Below are positions 1-26,972 of a stretch of DNA of 64,000 bases, piece after piece (position 1 is the stretch's first letter; the number at the start of each line of letters is the position of its first letter). The stretch is from NCBI RefSeq assembly GCF_037975245.1, contig NC_092568.1, positions 3,408,001-3,472,000 on the forward strand. The letters run 5' to 3'. The position numbers and the translations under genes were made by a program. This DNA comes from Apostichopus japonicus. Lineage: Eukaryota; Echinodermata; Holothuroidea; Aspidochirotida; Stichopodidae. The notes beneath the pieces are model-generated. The model was given only the letters and a program-made list of their open reading frames with translations. It was not told where the DNA came from and did not search any database.

Positions 1-2512
1 GTCCTGCTTCATCTCCAGACATGTGAGTCGCTTATCTCTTCCCTCCTTTATTGTTCATCCATATTTTGCTTAGTTTTGTAAGACACTGGGTGTTGCACAT
101 TTCTCAATGTTTTGTCTTGTATGTATGGACGAACAGTTTATGACAGCAGTTCAGGTACCTTACTTTTGTATCGAAATTCTCATTTTAAAAGCTAAAACAA
201 AAAGAAATATCTTTCATTTGTTTCTTTACATGGTTGAAATGATTGGCCAAAAGTGGTAATGTGAAAAGTCTGCTAAATCTTAAACACAGGTTGAGTTAAT
301 GGATCTTGATGATTGTACAGTCCTTGATCTTATTTAAAGTATTAAATGTTATACAATTTGTCTTATTGTTCCTTATTCCATTGTTTTTCTCTCTTTAGTC
401 CATTCCAGCTGACATGGAATTTGATCCAAATTCAAATCCTCCTTGTTATAAAACAAAAGATGAGGTGAGTTCAAAGAAAATGAATTTGTTGTTAAACAAG
501 GTGCTATAGTCCTGTAGATCATCAGTATTATATGAAATTGTATTTGATAGTAATTTTGTTAAAGAACCCAGAAGGACAATAGAAAGAATGAAAAGAAAAG
601 AAAGAAAGAAAAAAGTTAAGAAATCAATTGTTTCTCATCTCATCTGTCCTCTTCTTGCCTAGAGGCAAATAAGGCCTCAAATTTGCACTGTTAAAGGTTT
701 CTGTATCAAGTGTTTTTTTTTTTTTACAGGGTGGGTATGCTAGCCCCACGCCCACCCCTCCTCCTTTTGCATTCGGGCTTGGGACCGGCATAGGCAGAGT
801 TAATCAATTGTTTAATATTGCTTGAATATCGTGTTCACTCTCATCTGTAGGATATAGTCATTCAGCAGGACGATGAGATAAGGTTACGAATCGTAGGAAC
901 CAGAGTGGATGCTGCAGATATTGTAAGTATCTGACAGGTTTTATGGTGAAGTTAAATCTCTGTATGATTATTTCTGACATTCGTATAGAATTATCTTGCA
1001 GATGTGGAACTGTTACCTACCATGTTGAAAACTCAATTGTTATGCTTCTCTTGCTTATTAATGAATGAATTGTTTTATATTCAGCTCTCTTTGCTATGGA
1101 ATAGTACAAGGAAATAATTTTGAGGTTGTGAAAACAATTGTTTTGTGGTAAGGAAAGAAATGCCTCAGTTTTACACAGCGAAATGAAACCATATTCCATT
1201 ACATATATTCCTTTTATATTTTTATTTCCCCTTTCTAGTTTGCTATTGGAACCCTTATGGATGATTACTTAGGTAAGTTGTACACATGACAAAGAGAACA
1301 AAAGAATGAGAGAGATATAAACAAAGAAAGATTTTAACAGACAGTCTGCAATATTTATCGTTAGTGTCAGCTGGATTCCATTTGAAGCATGATTCGTCTT
1401 ACAAGTATAAGTAGTGTATTGTTAGTTTCATTGCATCATTGTCACAATGCAGTTATGGATCCAGGATGCCTCCACAGGGGGTGAGGAGGGGGGGGGGCAG
1501 TTGAGGAGACAAGTATCAGTAAATACAGAAATTGCTACAGGAATAGAGTTGCATAAGAGAACATCTGTAGAAAAGAAGGAATGTCCACATGTAGAGCGTG
1601 CAAAAGATAATTCAAAGAGGGGACATGGCCCCTCCCTAGCCCCCTAACTGGATGTACCCCTGCAATGAGTGCTTAAAACATGTTAATTGTAAAATCAAGC
1701 ATTAATGCTGGACCTATCAACTTTTTCAGCAGATGTTTCTAGCATTGTTTGCATTTAACAATCAGGGCTGAATCTGTTTTTCTTTTAATGAGCTGTTGGA
1801 TGTAATTCCAGCTCATGTCATCATGTTGGGTGATAGTAAGATGTTGTTAAATTGCAAATTGCAGTCAATTAAAGTGGATATAGTTAAAAGGGAAATCTTC
1901 TGATTTTGTCAAGTTATAGCATTTCAGTCTGGTCCAAGGCCAAGTTCTTCTCAAATGACTTTTTTACGCTTAACCCGTGGTCATTGGTAACTTGTCACAA
2001 CCGCAAAACCAAAGCGTGCACAATTCAAACAGTCGCTTCCAAGCCACTACAGTGCGCCACATCTACATGCCCCCTGGGTGAATTCCCATAGGTTGAAGTC
2101 ACAAACAGTCGGACACAACTATATTTATAATTGTTTAACACTTGGCGGTTAAATACCTTGCACAATGTAATGATTTAGTCAGGACTGGAACCTCCTATCT
2201 GTAGGTCTCAAATCTATTGCCTTGACCACTTGGCCACAACTCTGCTTTATTAACAGGTGTTATAAGTCAAAGGTTGCTTGTTACCTTCCATACACAATAG
2301 ATTTTGACTTGTCTTTTCCAACATTAGTAGCTATGACAATGAAAAGAATGAATCATTCCAAAAATACAAGTCCCTTTTTTATTTTTTGATATTCATGATG
2401 GAGGGCTAATGGGTCATCGTATAGCATGGGCAAGTATTCCGCATAGTTATTGTACAATAGTTCTTAATTGTCTCTTCGTTCTGTTCTCCTTGATTCAGGT
2501 CTCATCAGTTGA
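1..2512 (+). CDS. POLR2G: RNA polymerase II subunit RPB7, C-terminal exons (copy A, partial)
   Basis: This is the 3' part of a spliced gene for RPB7, the subunit that with RPB4 forms the stalk of RNA polymerase II and contacts nascent RNA. Exons: 1-22 (cut by the window edge, ends SCFISRH), 399-464 ([10 protein letters not shown]...CYKTKDE), 851-922 ([10 protein letters not shown]...RVDAADI), 1239-1272 ([12 protein letters not shown]) and 2499-2512 (finishes LIS, stop). All junctions have GT/AG and the frame stays open. The peptides match the very conserved end of metazoan RPB7, which finishes MDDYLGLVS in mammals. The encoded part is the C-terminal S1/OB-fold domain. The last exon carries only four codons including the stop. 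The gene converges on the receptor gene, whose stop is at 4709. Confidence 0.93.
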
Positions 2513-4708
2513 GTCGATTTTAACATCATTGAACTCATGACTTGCCTCAGCCACGATGGAAGTCACAGAGAGGAAGGGAAGGTATCGTATCTCGCCATCT
2601 TCATCCGGGGGGCTGTTTGCTGGAACAAGATGTGAGTGGTTTGGTAGTGGGTTTCACAACCTCAGAAAGTTCCTCCTTTATTCTTGGTTGCCACTGTTCT
2701 ACAGTTCTATGTGAACATGCTTGTACAGAGATAAGTAATTGTTCATCCAAAAGAAGTTGTTTCTTTGTTGGGGGGGGAGGGGAGGGGGAAGGGGAGTTGT
2801 GTGGAAGAGAGCAACAGTGTCAGAGCTTTCACATGTAGTTTCCATTAGTGGTGCATGGTTGCAAGCATGGCATTGATCATAACACACAAGGAGGTATCCA
2901 CATGGTAGTTCTATAAGTGTAAAACCTGCATATCATATACCATGAAATCCCCCCCCCCCCCCCCAAAATCAAACAAAAATCTAGTCTGTATTTTGTTGTG
3001 TGATTGTGTCTTGATCTCCTATGGATTAAAACTTCACACTCATGTACTTGTTTATAATATCACATTATGCCAAATACTGATATTGGCAATCAAGCCCCCA
3101 AGTAGGGCTATTACAAGAGCTATACAATATATTTGTGTATATGCTTGTAGCAATAAAACATTGTCACATTGCTGGTTTCAGAGGCTGGTATTTGTCCAGT
3201 TCTTATTATATGCCATGTATGCAACCAGGCGCGTAGCCAGGAATTTGCCAAGGGAGGGGCGAAACTGTAGATTCGGCATTGCAAACTATCTAAGCATATC
3301 GCCACCATGGTTGGCGCGAAGCGTACAAGAAAATTTTGGCTGAAAATGCCTCCCAGATTGCTGGAAAAGGCACATGCCAGGCCTTGTAAGTTGCATCTTA
3401 GCATTTTCTCTTTTGAAAATACTAGCGATATCATAACAACATTAAAAAAAAAATTAAAAAATATGCTCGAGGGGGGGGGGCGGCTGCCCCCTTCGCCCCC
3501 CTTGGCTACGCGCCTGTATGCAACGATTATGTAAAAACGTTTCCATTGGATCACTAGCTTTGAAATACCTGCAAATGTTTACGTCAGTTTATAGAACAGA
3601 AGGACCAAAATATCTGAAAGTTGAACCCATTACATTAGACCTAAGTCTAAGACAACCATTTACCTAGTGAGGGTTGACACTACCATAGTGTGTTTTACCT
3701 ACATAGCAATGTAATCTTGAAATGTTACGATCAACGAAGGCCTTAAAGACTGCAGTATTATGTATATGTTTCTCAACTGACATTCTTCCAAGTTCCAGCA
3801 GATGAAGAATTCACATTATTTGCTTTGTAATGATAATTCGCATAAAGATACCAACTCGTGGGTTAAACAACTTTCCAGAAGAATACATTTCTACTCTAAG
3901 CATGTGGCATGAAAGAGTCCTGTTAACTTTTTGGAATTACAGAATGTGTTTGTAATTGTTGCATCAATTCCATGTACTAGGATCACAAACTTGTGCATGA
4001 TCTTTAACTTTTTAATATTCATCTCTTCTCGGAAAATATGTCTAATAAATTCCACATGGAACAGACAGGTCTCAATTGTTTCTGGTTTACGTTTAATAAG
4101 TTTATAAAGTTTTATCTTCTTCAGAGAGTTTTGCGTGTGTGTGTGTGGATTTGAATGACGATGCATATTGTAACTGCTTGGACCGTTTTTGTAATTGTAA
4201 TTGTAAATATAAATTTGATCTTTAATTAGTTTTTTTGCTCTCATCTATGTGTCTGTTGACTTATAAAGAAAGACTAAAAGATTCTTGTACAATGTTGTGA
4301 TTCATGATTTACAATTGCTTAGAAGGTATGACAGTCAGCTATGCATGCACACAACATGTCTCCCGCACCATTGAACTTAAACGACTTCTTCCAGTTACTC
4401 TTACCATCACCACAAAGAAAAAAACAATACTAGAGAGATACATTGAAACTAGCTTGTGACATTTACATTAGTCAGTAGTCTTGCAAATACCCCACATTAC
4501 CCCATTCCACCCATAACCCCTCCCATAACTCCCTTCGCACACCCCCCCCCCCACAAGTCCACCTGTATACACATTGATTCTCTGAAAGGCCGCTACCCTT
4601 AATTCGGGTATGTCGGGGTAGACCCTTCACCTAACTTGTTCAAATTATGTTTAACCTGTTACACCACCAATTCTAAGAAACACAATACATTTATAAGAAT
4701 AGGCCAGA
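2513..4708. other. Convergent intergenic region, copy A
   Basis: This lies between the RPB7 stop and the receptor stop. It holds poly-G/poly-C runs (2770-2790, 2948-2965), an AATAAA at 3152-3157 that could serve RPB7, and the hAT-like insertion at 3226-3516. An open stretch on the - strand at 3891-4244 is kept in copy B, but it has no recognisable family and may be UTR. Confidence 0.5.
3226..3516. mobile_element. hAT-like MITE, copy A only
   Basis: The inverted ends are CAGGCGCGTAGCCAGG and its near reverse complement. It is flanked by an exact 8-bp duplication TATGCAAC (3218-3225, 3517-3524). Copy B has no insertion at the matching place near 42290. An inner module (GGTTGGCGCGAAGCGTACAAG at about 3312) recurs in the elements at 7189-8897 and 11744-12117. 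There is no coding capacity. The 8-bp duplication and the CAGG start fit hAT elements. Confidence 0.85.
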
Positions 4709-19553
<14,845 letters not shown>

Positions 19554-19904
19554 TTTCTTCTCGTCTACATCAGACGCATGCGTAAAAAAAAGATGTTTTC
19601 AGACATGTACCAGTTGATTGCTTCTTTCATAGCCTACTTCCATGCAAGCGACCACGGTCTTACTGAAGAAGAAATCCAGATTTGTTGTCCTAAATTTGAT
19701 ATCATATTCATGGAAAGGAATGACACGGTAAACCCTCTCCTCCCTTTGAGTTAATACATACACAATGTACTTGTAACTTCGAGAGCTATCGGGTAGCTAT
19801 TTTCAATTCTAAATATCAACAGAAAGTGTCATCTTGTGATTTCGATTTGCATCAATGTACCAGCAATTTAAAGATGACACGTCAATTAAAATCTTGTGTA
19901 ACAG

Positions 19905-19965
19905 TAAGGTGGCCTGACGTTGCGATCCTAGCAGGATCTCCTTAAGAGGCTAAATGACAAGTAAT
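19905..19965 (-). ncRNA. Decayed hammerhead-like motif, copy A
   Basis: The - strand reads a CTTAAGG core (normally CTGANGA), a perfect stem II GATCC/TGCTA/GGATC, then GCAACGTCAGG (normally GAAAC). It shares stem II and loop wording with the better motif at 25770-25815. Two core positions are broken, so it is probably inactive. Copy B (about 58908-58968) is worse. Confidence 0.4.
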
Positions 19966-20867
19966 GTATAGTAACAGAAGGGACAAAAACACGCACAGAA
20001 TACAGACAGGAATGAGCATGGTAAACACAAAGAGATAGATGTAAGGGGATTAGTAAGAATCTTAACTTGCTTAACTTGGGGAAGGTGCTGGGATTGTCGA
20101 CAATGAGTATAAGAGTACTAGGCCTAAATACAGAAGCAGTAGCATATATATATATATATAGATTTATATAGATATATATCAACATTTCTTATTTGTTTGT
20201 AGGTCTACATATTTCGAGAACCTATAATCAAATATGAACATATGGGGAGCTTGGTACGATATTATCGTTCCTACCAGTAAGAAGTAAGAGGGAATTTCGT
20301 GATTGTATAGAAACGAGTGTTGAACGCTTGGCAAACGTTTATAACTTGGACTAGACTTAATGTTTAAAATATAACTTAATCTAACTCAGTCGGTAAGCTC
20401 CAATTCTGATCTTTCCGAATAGTTAATACATTTATAACAAAAACAAATTCATCCTAAGAGTATACCCATACAAAATGGTGGAGGCCAACTTGAAATGTTT
20501 TCAAAACATTTACATTAATGATAGCAATATAGTTTTTTAACCGAAAATTCGCAATAAACCACACAAAGAAAACAAAATAAATTTTAAAATAAATTAAATG
20601 AAAATGAAAAAGTTATGTCATTGTCACCTATGATAAAGACAGCATTCCGATGAGACCTAAAATCCGTCAATGTCTCTTCCAGAGGCTTCCTCCGTAGGAT
20701 AGGTTTTTGAAAAAAAGAAGAATTAATAAACACATTTCCAAGTACTGCATTTTCAGATGTTCCTGTAAATTTATGTCAGATGACACAGTTATAGAAAAGC
20801 AAAAATGTCCGAGATTAATCAGACCAATGCTGCAAAAAAAGTACCTCAGATTTCCCCTTCATTTAAT

Positions 20868-20946
20868 GGAGGGGAGGGGGAAAGAGGAGGGGGAAGAGGA
20901 GGGGGTAGAGGAGGGGGAAGAGGAGGGGGTAGAGGAGGGGAAGGAA
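20868..20946 (+). repeat. AGAGGAGGGGGA minisatellite, short allele
   Basis: About six purine-only 12-bp units. The copy B equivalent at 59855-60026 has more than twice as many. The G runs could form quadruplexes. The glycine-arginine open frames here are by-products. Confidence 0.85.
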
Positions 20947-20977
20947 AACTATAACTATTGGTAGGGACAATGTAGAC

Positions 20978-21545
20978 CAGCGCTTCCCAAACTTTCTTCA
21001 TTGAGAACCCCTTTTGCCCTTCAAGCTAGGCTGCGACCCCTTCCAGAAATACTATTTTGGTGGATGGCTGTCCGGGGGGGGGGGGGGAATAATGGGAGTC
21101 TCCCTCCCCCTTGCGAATTTTTTGCTGATATATTGGGCTTAGGTGCAAAATGGTGCTAAATATATATGCATTCTAACTGAGTACACATTAAAGTGCCTGT
21201 TTTCTATGTAGAAAATTAAAGCTAAATAAATTACCTTTCATGACATATAAATCTCCGAAATAATAGTGAATCAATATCATGTCACAAACATTTAAACGAT
21301 ACCTTTTACCAACCTTTTAAAACGATAAGATACTGTTTGTCAATTATGTAAACATCGACAAAAATAGCCGGAAATGTAGCTTTTGTTTTAACAAAACATC
21401 TAATCAAAAAAACGTCCAAATTTTGTTGGTTGATCGCGGCGAAAATCGCGGCTATTTAGTGTTGTTGCTCGGACATGATTCGCATCTCCCCTTAACTTTT
21501 TGGCGACCCACTTTTGGGTCGCGACACTCATTTTTGGAGCCGCTG
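20978..21545. mobile_element. hAT-like MITE, present in both copies (A)
   Basis: The ends are CAGCGCTTCCCAAA and the inverse of CAGCGGCTCCAAAA. The flanks ATGTAGAC and ATGTAGTA look like an eroded 8-bp duplication. The inner text GGCGACCCACTTTTGGGTCGC is palindromic. It is shared with 60060-60638, so it was inserted before the duplication. Confidence 0.65.
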
Positions 21546-23087
21546 ATGTAGTAAACTTTAAGCTTAGGAGCACTATGATTCTAAATAAGTGTACAAAAAC
21601 AAAATAACGATGAAGACGTTCATATGTGCTCAAGATCACCTGATTAGACGTTTGCGCATTCGAAGATCCTACACTGCACTACATTGCACTACGTTTTACC
21701 CTCCCTATACAAAACATTAAAAGTAGTTATTACCACCCACCTTTCGTTAGACATAATATATAGCCTAAATATGCCTGAAAAATGCATCATTTCACGTTTA
21801 CTTGAAAAAGGCCACAATGTCATGGATGGAAGACTCCTTTCTCGTTTGGTGACTAAAATGATTTTAATATCGATGAATAGATGTCATTCGATAGAACATA
21901 TATTTAAAGTTGACAGAGTTTTGTTTGTCTTTAAGTTAAATTAGGATGTTAGCCGCACATTTCGTTTTTTTTTGTAATAAACGTGGAAATTTAACGACTT
22001 TGATATGTACCATATTGACAAGGGCCACATTGTCATGGATGGTTGACCCCCTTCCCGTTTCGTGACTAGAATGATTTTAATATCGATGAATAGAGGAGAC
22101 TTGATAGAACATGCATATATGTAAATTAGACGGAGTTTTGTATGTCTGTAAATCAAATGAGGAGATTAGCCACACGTTCGTTTTTTTTGTAATTAAAGTC
22201 GGAATTTAATAACTTTTATTGGTATCCGTTAGAAAACATAACATAAGTTGCCCACCAAACCCTTTGTTTCTTCTCACATGATTGAATCTTTTGTATTCCC
22301 TGGGTTTGAGTATTGCATGAATGTAGACTGGGGTGACAATAAACTAAGCTCACTGCTTGATGCCAGTCATAATAATGACGTCACAGGTCGAATTAGATCA
22401 CATGATCACGATATCACTTTTCCAAAAGTATGTAATAAAATGAAAAGTTTAGGCCTCATTTTACGGCACTTTACGACATCGAAAGAATTCATACTTGTGG
22501 TTTTGTAAACAGGAAATCAGTGAGAGCCTTTGAGAAGAAGATCTCATCTTTTCTTGAAAGCTGAAGTGTCGTTATCGTCCTGCTTAAAATTATTCCAGTT
22601 ACAAAGTTAAATTTAGAAATTGCGGTACTGTCCCATTTGTGCAGTGTCTATCAATCCGCGAATTTTGTACACCATGAGCTCTCTGAAGAAATAATACGTG
22701 AATGTCTTGATGGCACGACTTCATTTCAACAAGGCGGTAAGATAGAGAAGAGAAAGTTGTAAGTTCCACTTTGAATGAAAATCTAAACATTCTCAACAAT
22801 ACTTTAATTTATAACAACAAAAATCAAACCATCAAAATTTCCTCGGCAATTCGAGGCGGACACGTCCGTCACGTAATAGTGTGTTTCACTTTGTGTCTTT
22901 TTATTCCGTTACTTTTTCTACTTTCGGGTGAGCTGTGTTGGTTGAATATTATTAAGGCGATATGAGGCTACCGTAGTGACATTCAGGCGATGAATTGATC
23001 AGGGGTTGCAGTGCTAGCTCCACAGTCAGTCCTCACGTGACCGTATTTTTCAAGAGGTTAGGTCTTGGTGAGCTCCAGCTCACAGTG

Positions 23088-23692
23088 CACTGAATTGTTT
23101 CTATCTTGCACGGGGTTGACGCTTTTGTATATTGGTTTTTTCCTCCACCTGAGGGTAGTCTGTGGCTCCGCCAATTTCTATAAGACCCCGCCTTTTCTCT
23201 AGCTGAGGGTATAGCTTGAATGTCGATCAAATCACATTGTCGATGTCCATTGGCTTATATGTGAAAGTAACGCCTTAGTAGTATACATATTCATATTACC
23301 CAACTATCAATTATATACTGTTTCGCCCTCGAAGCTCGAACGCACAGCCGCTTGCTGAAAAACAACGTTCTTGTGCAGACTTAGTGTCAAGATATTTTAC
23401 TTGTATTCTATGAAAACTGGACTGGGACAACATTTTATTCTTTTATGTAATAACAACTTTTGATATAACTTCTTTAAATGTAAATGTTACAAGGCAAACG
23501 TCGTTAATTCGGTCATTCAAATTGCCATCAATGTAACGGTCTTTACCTTATAGCCTTAGGTCAGCTAGGCTGTCACAGTGAGTGAAACTGTACTGTAGAA
23601 AATAGGCGGAGCCACAGACTACCCTCAGGTGGGGAAAAAACCCCAAAATATATAAGCGTCAACCCCGTGCAAGATATGAACAATTCAGTGCG
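23088..23692. repeat. Foldback element with about 85-bp inverted arms (A)
   Basis: The arm at 23088-23172 (CACTGAATTG...GGCTCCGCC) is the inverse of 23607-23692, with a few changes. The spacer is about 430 bp. The same element is at about 62183-62788. It could be a MITE; its true ends and target duplication were not resolved. Confidence 0.6.
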
Positions 23693-24039
23693 TGCACTAT
23701 GACCCATGTACGATCATTTCAAGGCGGATTCCGCTGATTACGTACGGATGATGCGGCTGAATGTATGGCTCACTGTTCCTGTGGTGTAAAGTTTAAGTAA
23801 ACCATAAAGTAAAAGTAAACCATGTTTATTACAGTGATGGAAATGCTTCCTTATTATGTATGTGACTGTATATATATAGTGTAGCTCAGAGCTATGTTGA
23901 GCTAATTCGTGTTGGTGACTTTGTCAGGGTGTGTGTTGGCCTATATGGGTTGTTCGGTTTATTCGATTATATATGACCTTGGCTACCACGTTCGTGTGCA
24001 CATGTACTGTAAGAGAAAAGCGATGGCGTTCTTATTTTC

Positions 24040-24370
24040 CACAGCGGTTAACAAAGGTACTTATTTTACTGAGTCAGTATCAGGTATCTTATCATTTCAA
24101 GTTATAACACAAAAACGTTTTCTAAACGTTATTAAAACGTTTCGTCTTTTGTTTTGATAACGTTACTTTGTGGTGTAATAAATATGTCACGAAAACGTTT
24201 CCAGGCTATTATTTCATTTTTTTCCCGTTAAAACATTAGTATATAACATTAATATCTCCTAAAAACGTTATGCCGACGTTTTTATAACACCACATTTAAC
24301 GTTATAAAAACATATTTGGGAGGCTCTTTTAAAAATGTGATGATAACGTTTTGTGTTTGCATAACGAATG
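24040..24370. repeat. AACGTT-rich segment
   Basis: AACGTT palindromes recur at short spacing (AAACGTTATT, AAAACGTTTC, ATAACGTTAC, TTAACGTTAT) across about 330 bp, just beyond the duplication border. No family was recognised. Confidence 0.5.
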
Positions 24371-24757
24371 GGATGAATAATTCAACTGAACCGTGAACGA
24401 GGATTATGTGTGTTAGTAAACTATAGGAGGCCTTCTAGCCTAAGGTATATGCCAGTAGAAGCCATGGTGTGTTTTGGTCATAATATATGAATGGTTATAA
24501 TGCTTTCTATATAGAACAATTGTAAGAGATTAATGTAGCACTGCTTTCCTAAGAAGGCCAAAAAAAAAAAAGCATTATTGGAGACTGCACACCGACAAAT
24601 TTCAAACATCAAATATCACAGACAGAAAAGGCATGTAAAGCAGTTGTGACTTTTCTGTATGCCACGTTGGGGGTTTATAAAGACTAACTATAAAAGTGAT
24701 TTTCTATTATATTGACAAGTAACTTTTAGTTTAGTTCCTTTATTTCCTATTTCGTTT

Positions 24758-25740
24758 TATAATAATAATAATAATAATGATAATTATAATAATAATTATA
24801 ATAATAAGGCATTTATATAGCGCCATATCTGAAACAATATTCTATGGCGCTTTTCAATTAAAGAAAAATTAGAACATACAAATGAACAAAAAGAGCAACA
24901 AGACACAAAAAAGAAAAAGAGGATTACCTAAAGGCCTCATTAAAGAGAACTTTCTTCAGAGCTTTTCTGAAAGAGAGAAATGTGGATTGATTAGCAACCG
25001 AAGACGGCAAGTCATTCCACAGCCTGGCCCCAGTTACAGAAAATACACTGTTTTGTGCGGGTGGCGGGAACGTTTAAAGTAGTAGCAGATATGCTTCTTA
25101 TGCAGTTTAACGAAACACGCGTAGTAAACATCTTACCCAAATAATCGGGGCCTGTTTATTAATACATTTATAAATCAAACAAAGAACCTTGAATGTAATG
25201 CGTTGCTTAATGGGGAGCCAATGTAAAGTGAAAAGACAGTCCCTGGCACTGTCATTTGTTCTTCTGCACAGAATCAATTTTGCAGCCTGGTTTTGTATAG
25301 ACTGTAAGGGCCCGAAGCAGGGTAGAGGCAGTTAAACCGATCAGTATAGCATTACATTAGACAAGATGAGGTATTACAAGACCCAAGACTTTACAACTTT
25401 CACAATCAAGGAACTTAAGAATTTGTCTGATTTTGCTAATGTTGCCACTAGCAATCCTGCATTTCTCAGAAATATGTTTTTTCGGAGACAAGTTAGTGTC
25501 AAGCTGAACCCCCAATAGTGTAACAGAGTCAACAACGTCAACATTAGTATCACCCACCAACATTGAACTTGTTTGAGTCTTGTTTTTATAGAACTGTGAA
25601 TGAAACACAATGACTTCCGTTTTGCGGTCATTCATCTGTAGTTTATTCTCAGTCATCCAGGTTTTCTCACTGGATGATGTGTGTTGTAGAACAGAGACAG
25701 CATGTTGCTCTTCTGCAGTGTTGCCAGATCTAAAATCCGT
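24758..25740 (-). pseudogene. L2/CR1-like LINE 3' part, reverse strand
   Basis: The - strand from 25656 to 25357 reads MTENKLQMNDRKTEVIVFHS, then SVTLLGVQLDTNL and ISKIRQILKFLD, matching the thumb region of non-LTR reverse transcriptases. The downstream part has stops. The element ends with GGCGCTATATAAATGCC and (ATT)n repeats (24758-24810), a 3' tail common for L2-like elements. Confidence 0.72.
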
Positions 25741-25744
25741 TTAT

Positions 25745-26447
25745 TATGTATTATGTATTTTATGTAAAAGTAAGAGGGCCTGACGTTTCGGGCCTAGCAG
25801 GACCTCTTCAGAGACTAAGCCGAAAACAAAACGAAAACAAACTAAGAATTAACACAGTCGGATGGACAGACAATTAAATTGAATAAATGAGCGGCAGTGA
25901 ATATTGCACACATATATAGACACAACAAAGAAGAGGTCAAATGAAAGGAACGAGCGATAAGAGGATTAAGGGCTTTGGAGATAAACTCCAAGGGGTGTAA
26001 CAATGGGATAATAAGTAATGGAAGTGAAAGGGGATCAGGGAGGACAACCTGTGAATGTGAGAGGGCGAAGAATGGATGAGGGAGGAGAGAAGGAGGAGAG
26101 GGGAAGGGGAAGGGGGGGGGAGAGGGAGAAAAGGGAAGGGGTGGTTTAACTATTCCCTTCTTGAATGTTGAAACCATGTGGTTGAATGGTGCGAAGGTGT
26201 TGGATCCACAAACGTTTTCTGCTGAGGCGAATTGTATCGGAGCGGTCACTGATCCAAAATAGTTCGTTGCAAACGTTAGAAACGTCGCCCAAGTCGAGTT
26301 TTCGATTCCGGAAAGTGGACCTTGCAGACAATGCTTCTGGAGGGAAATGAACCATACTGGACGCTGGTAGTAATTTGGCAAAGAGGAGGCAGATTGGGAT
26401 GGAAAGTGACAACAAGAGGATTTCTGGACGTTGTTTTCAGTTACCAT
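25745..26447 (-). pseudogene. Penelope-like element 3' fragment
   Basis: The - strand from 26415 to 26146 reads DRSDTIRLSRKRLWIQHLRT then IQPHGFNIQEGNS, resembling the conserved tail of Penelope-like proteins (R..WI..L.T..P.G.N). Upstream text has FRNRKLDLGDVSNVCNE. Downstream is a purine-rich tract (26030-26150 on +) and a hammerhead-like motif at 25770-25815, which suits a Penelope-like long terminal repeat. Reverse transcriptase is absent. Confidence 0.6.
25770..25815 (-). ncRNA. Hammerhead ribozyme-like motif (Penelope-like type)
   Basis: The - strand shows the core CTGAAGA, stem II GGTCC/TGCTA/GGCCC with one mismatch, then GAAAC immediately followed by GTC and AGG. Core CUGANGA and GAAA are intact. 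The very short A-C/G-U stem III with GUC cleavage site is the form described for Penelope-like retroelements, which would act as a dimer. Stem I would be about three pairs (TCT/AGG). Confidence 0.6.
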
Positions 26448-26450
26448 GGG

Positions 26451-26972
26451 CTCCTTTCCCAGGAGAGTGGATTTACGAAGAGAGCTCTTTGAACGGCTTG
26501 GTGAACACTCCTGGCACTGTGTCCACTGACAATGAAATCCAACATTAAGTTCATTTCATGGTGAAGAAAAGTAGAATTATTACAGCAAATTCAGTCAAAC
26601 TCGAGTAAGCTTTACGAACTGTGCAACCAGTAGGACGACGTGAAAAAAATGGCATGACGTAATGAACTACGTTGGCTAAATTGAAGTATTAGATCGATGT
26701 GGTTTACCCTGATAGGCCTGTATTAATTTTAAAGTAAATTTAGTGCTTTTACATTGCAACTTGGGAAATTGATAATAACGCTAAGTGTAAATGTTTGAAA
26801 AAGAACAACAGCCAAGCCCTGGCAAAATATGCAACTTTTCTGTTTTCCAGTCGAAGCAGTACTAATTCTAAGATCCAGTGGTCAAAGACCTAGATAAGTG
26901 TATTGTTGCCTGACAAATCTCCTTAAATAACGATGAGACACTCTCTTATCTAAAACTGTAAATTTATTTCAG
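26451..26972. other. Upstream region of Ig receptor gene
   Basis: No gene or repeat was recognised. The first exon of the Ig gene, with the initiator Met, should lie here or further left and must end one base into a codon; it was not found with confidence. Confidence 0.3.

Noticed and set aside
3891-4244. Minus-strand open frame kept in copy B (42606-42836)
   Set aside because: The two copies are too similar for conservation to mean anything, and no domain, start context or splice signal supports a gene.
22248-22508. 86-codon + strand frame also present at 61343-61603
   Set aside because: Lies in the nearly identical part of the duplication. No family is recognised, so its survival is not evidence of coding.
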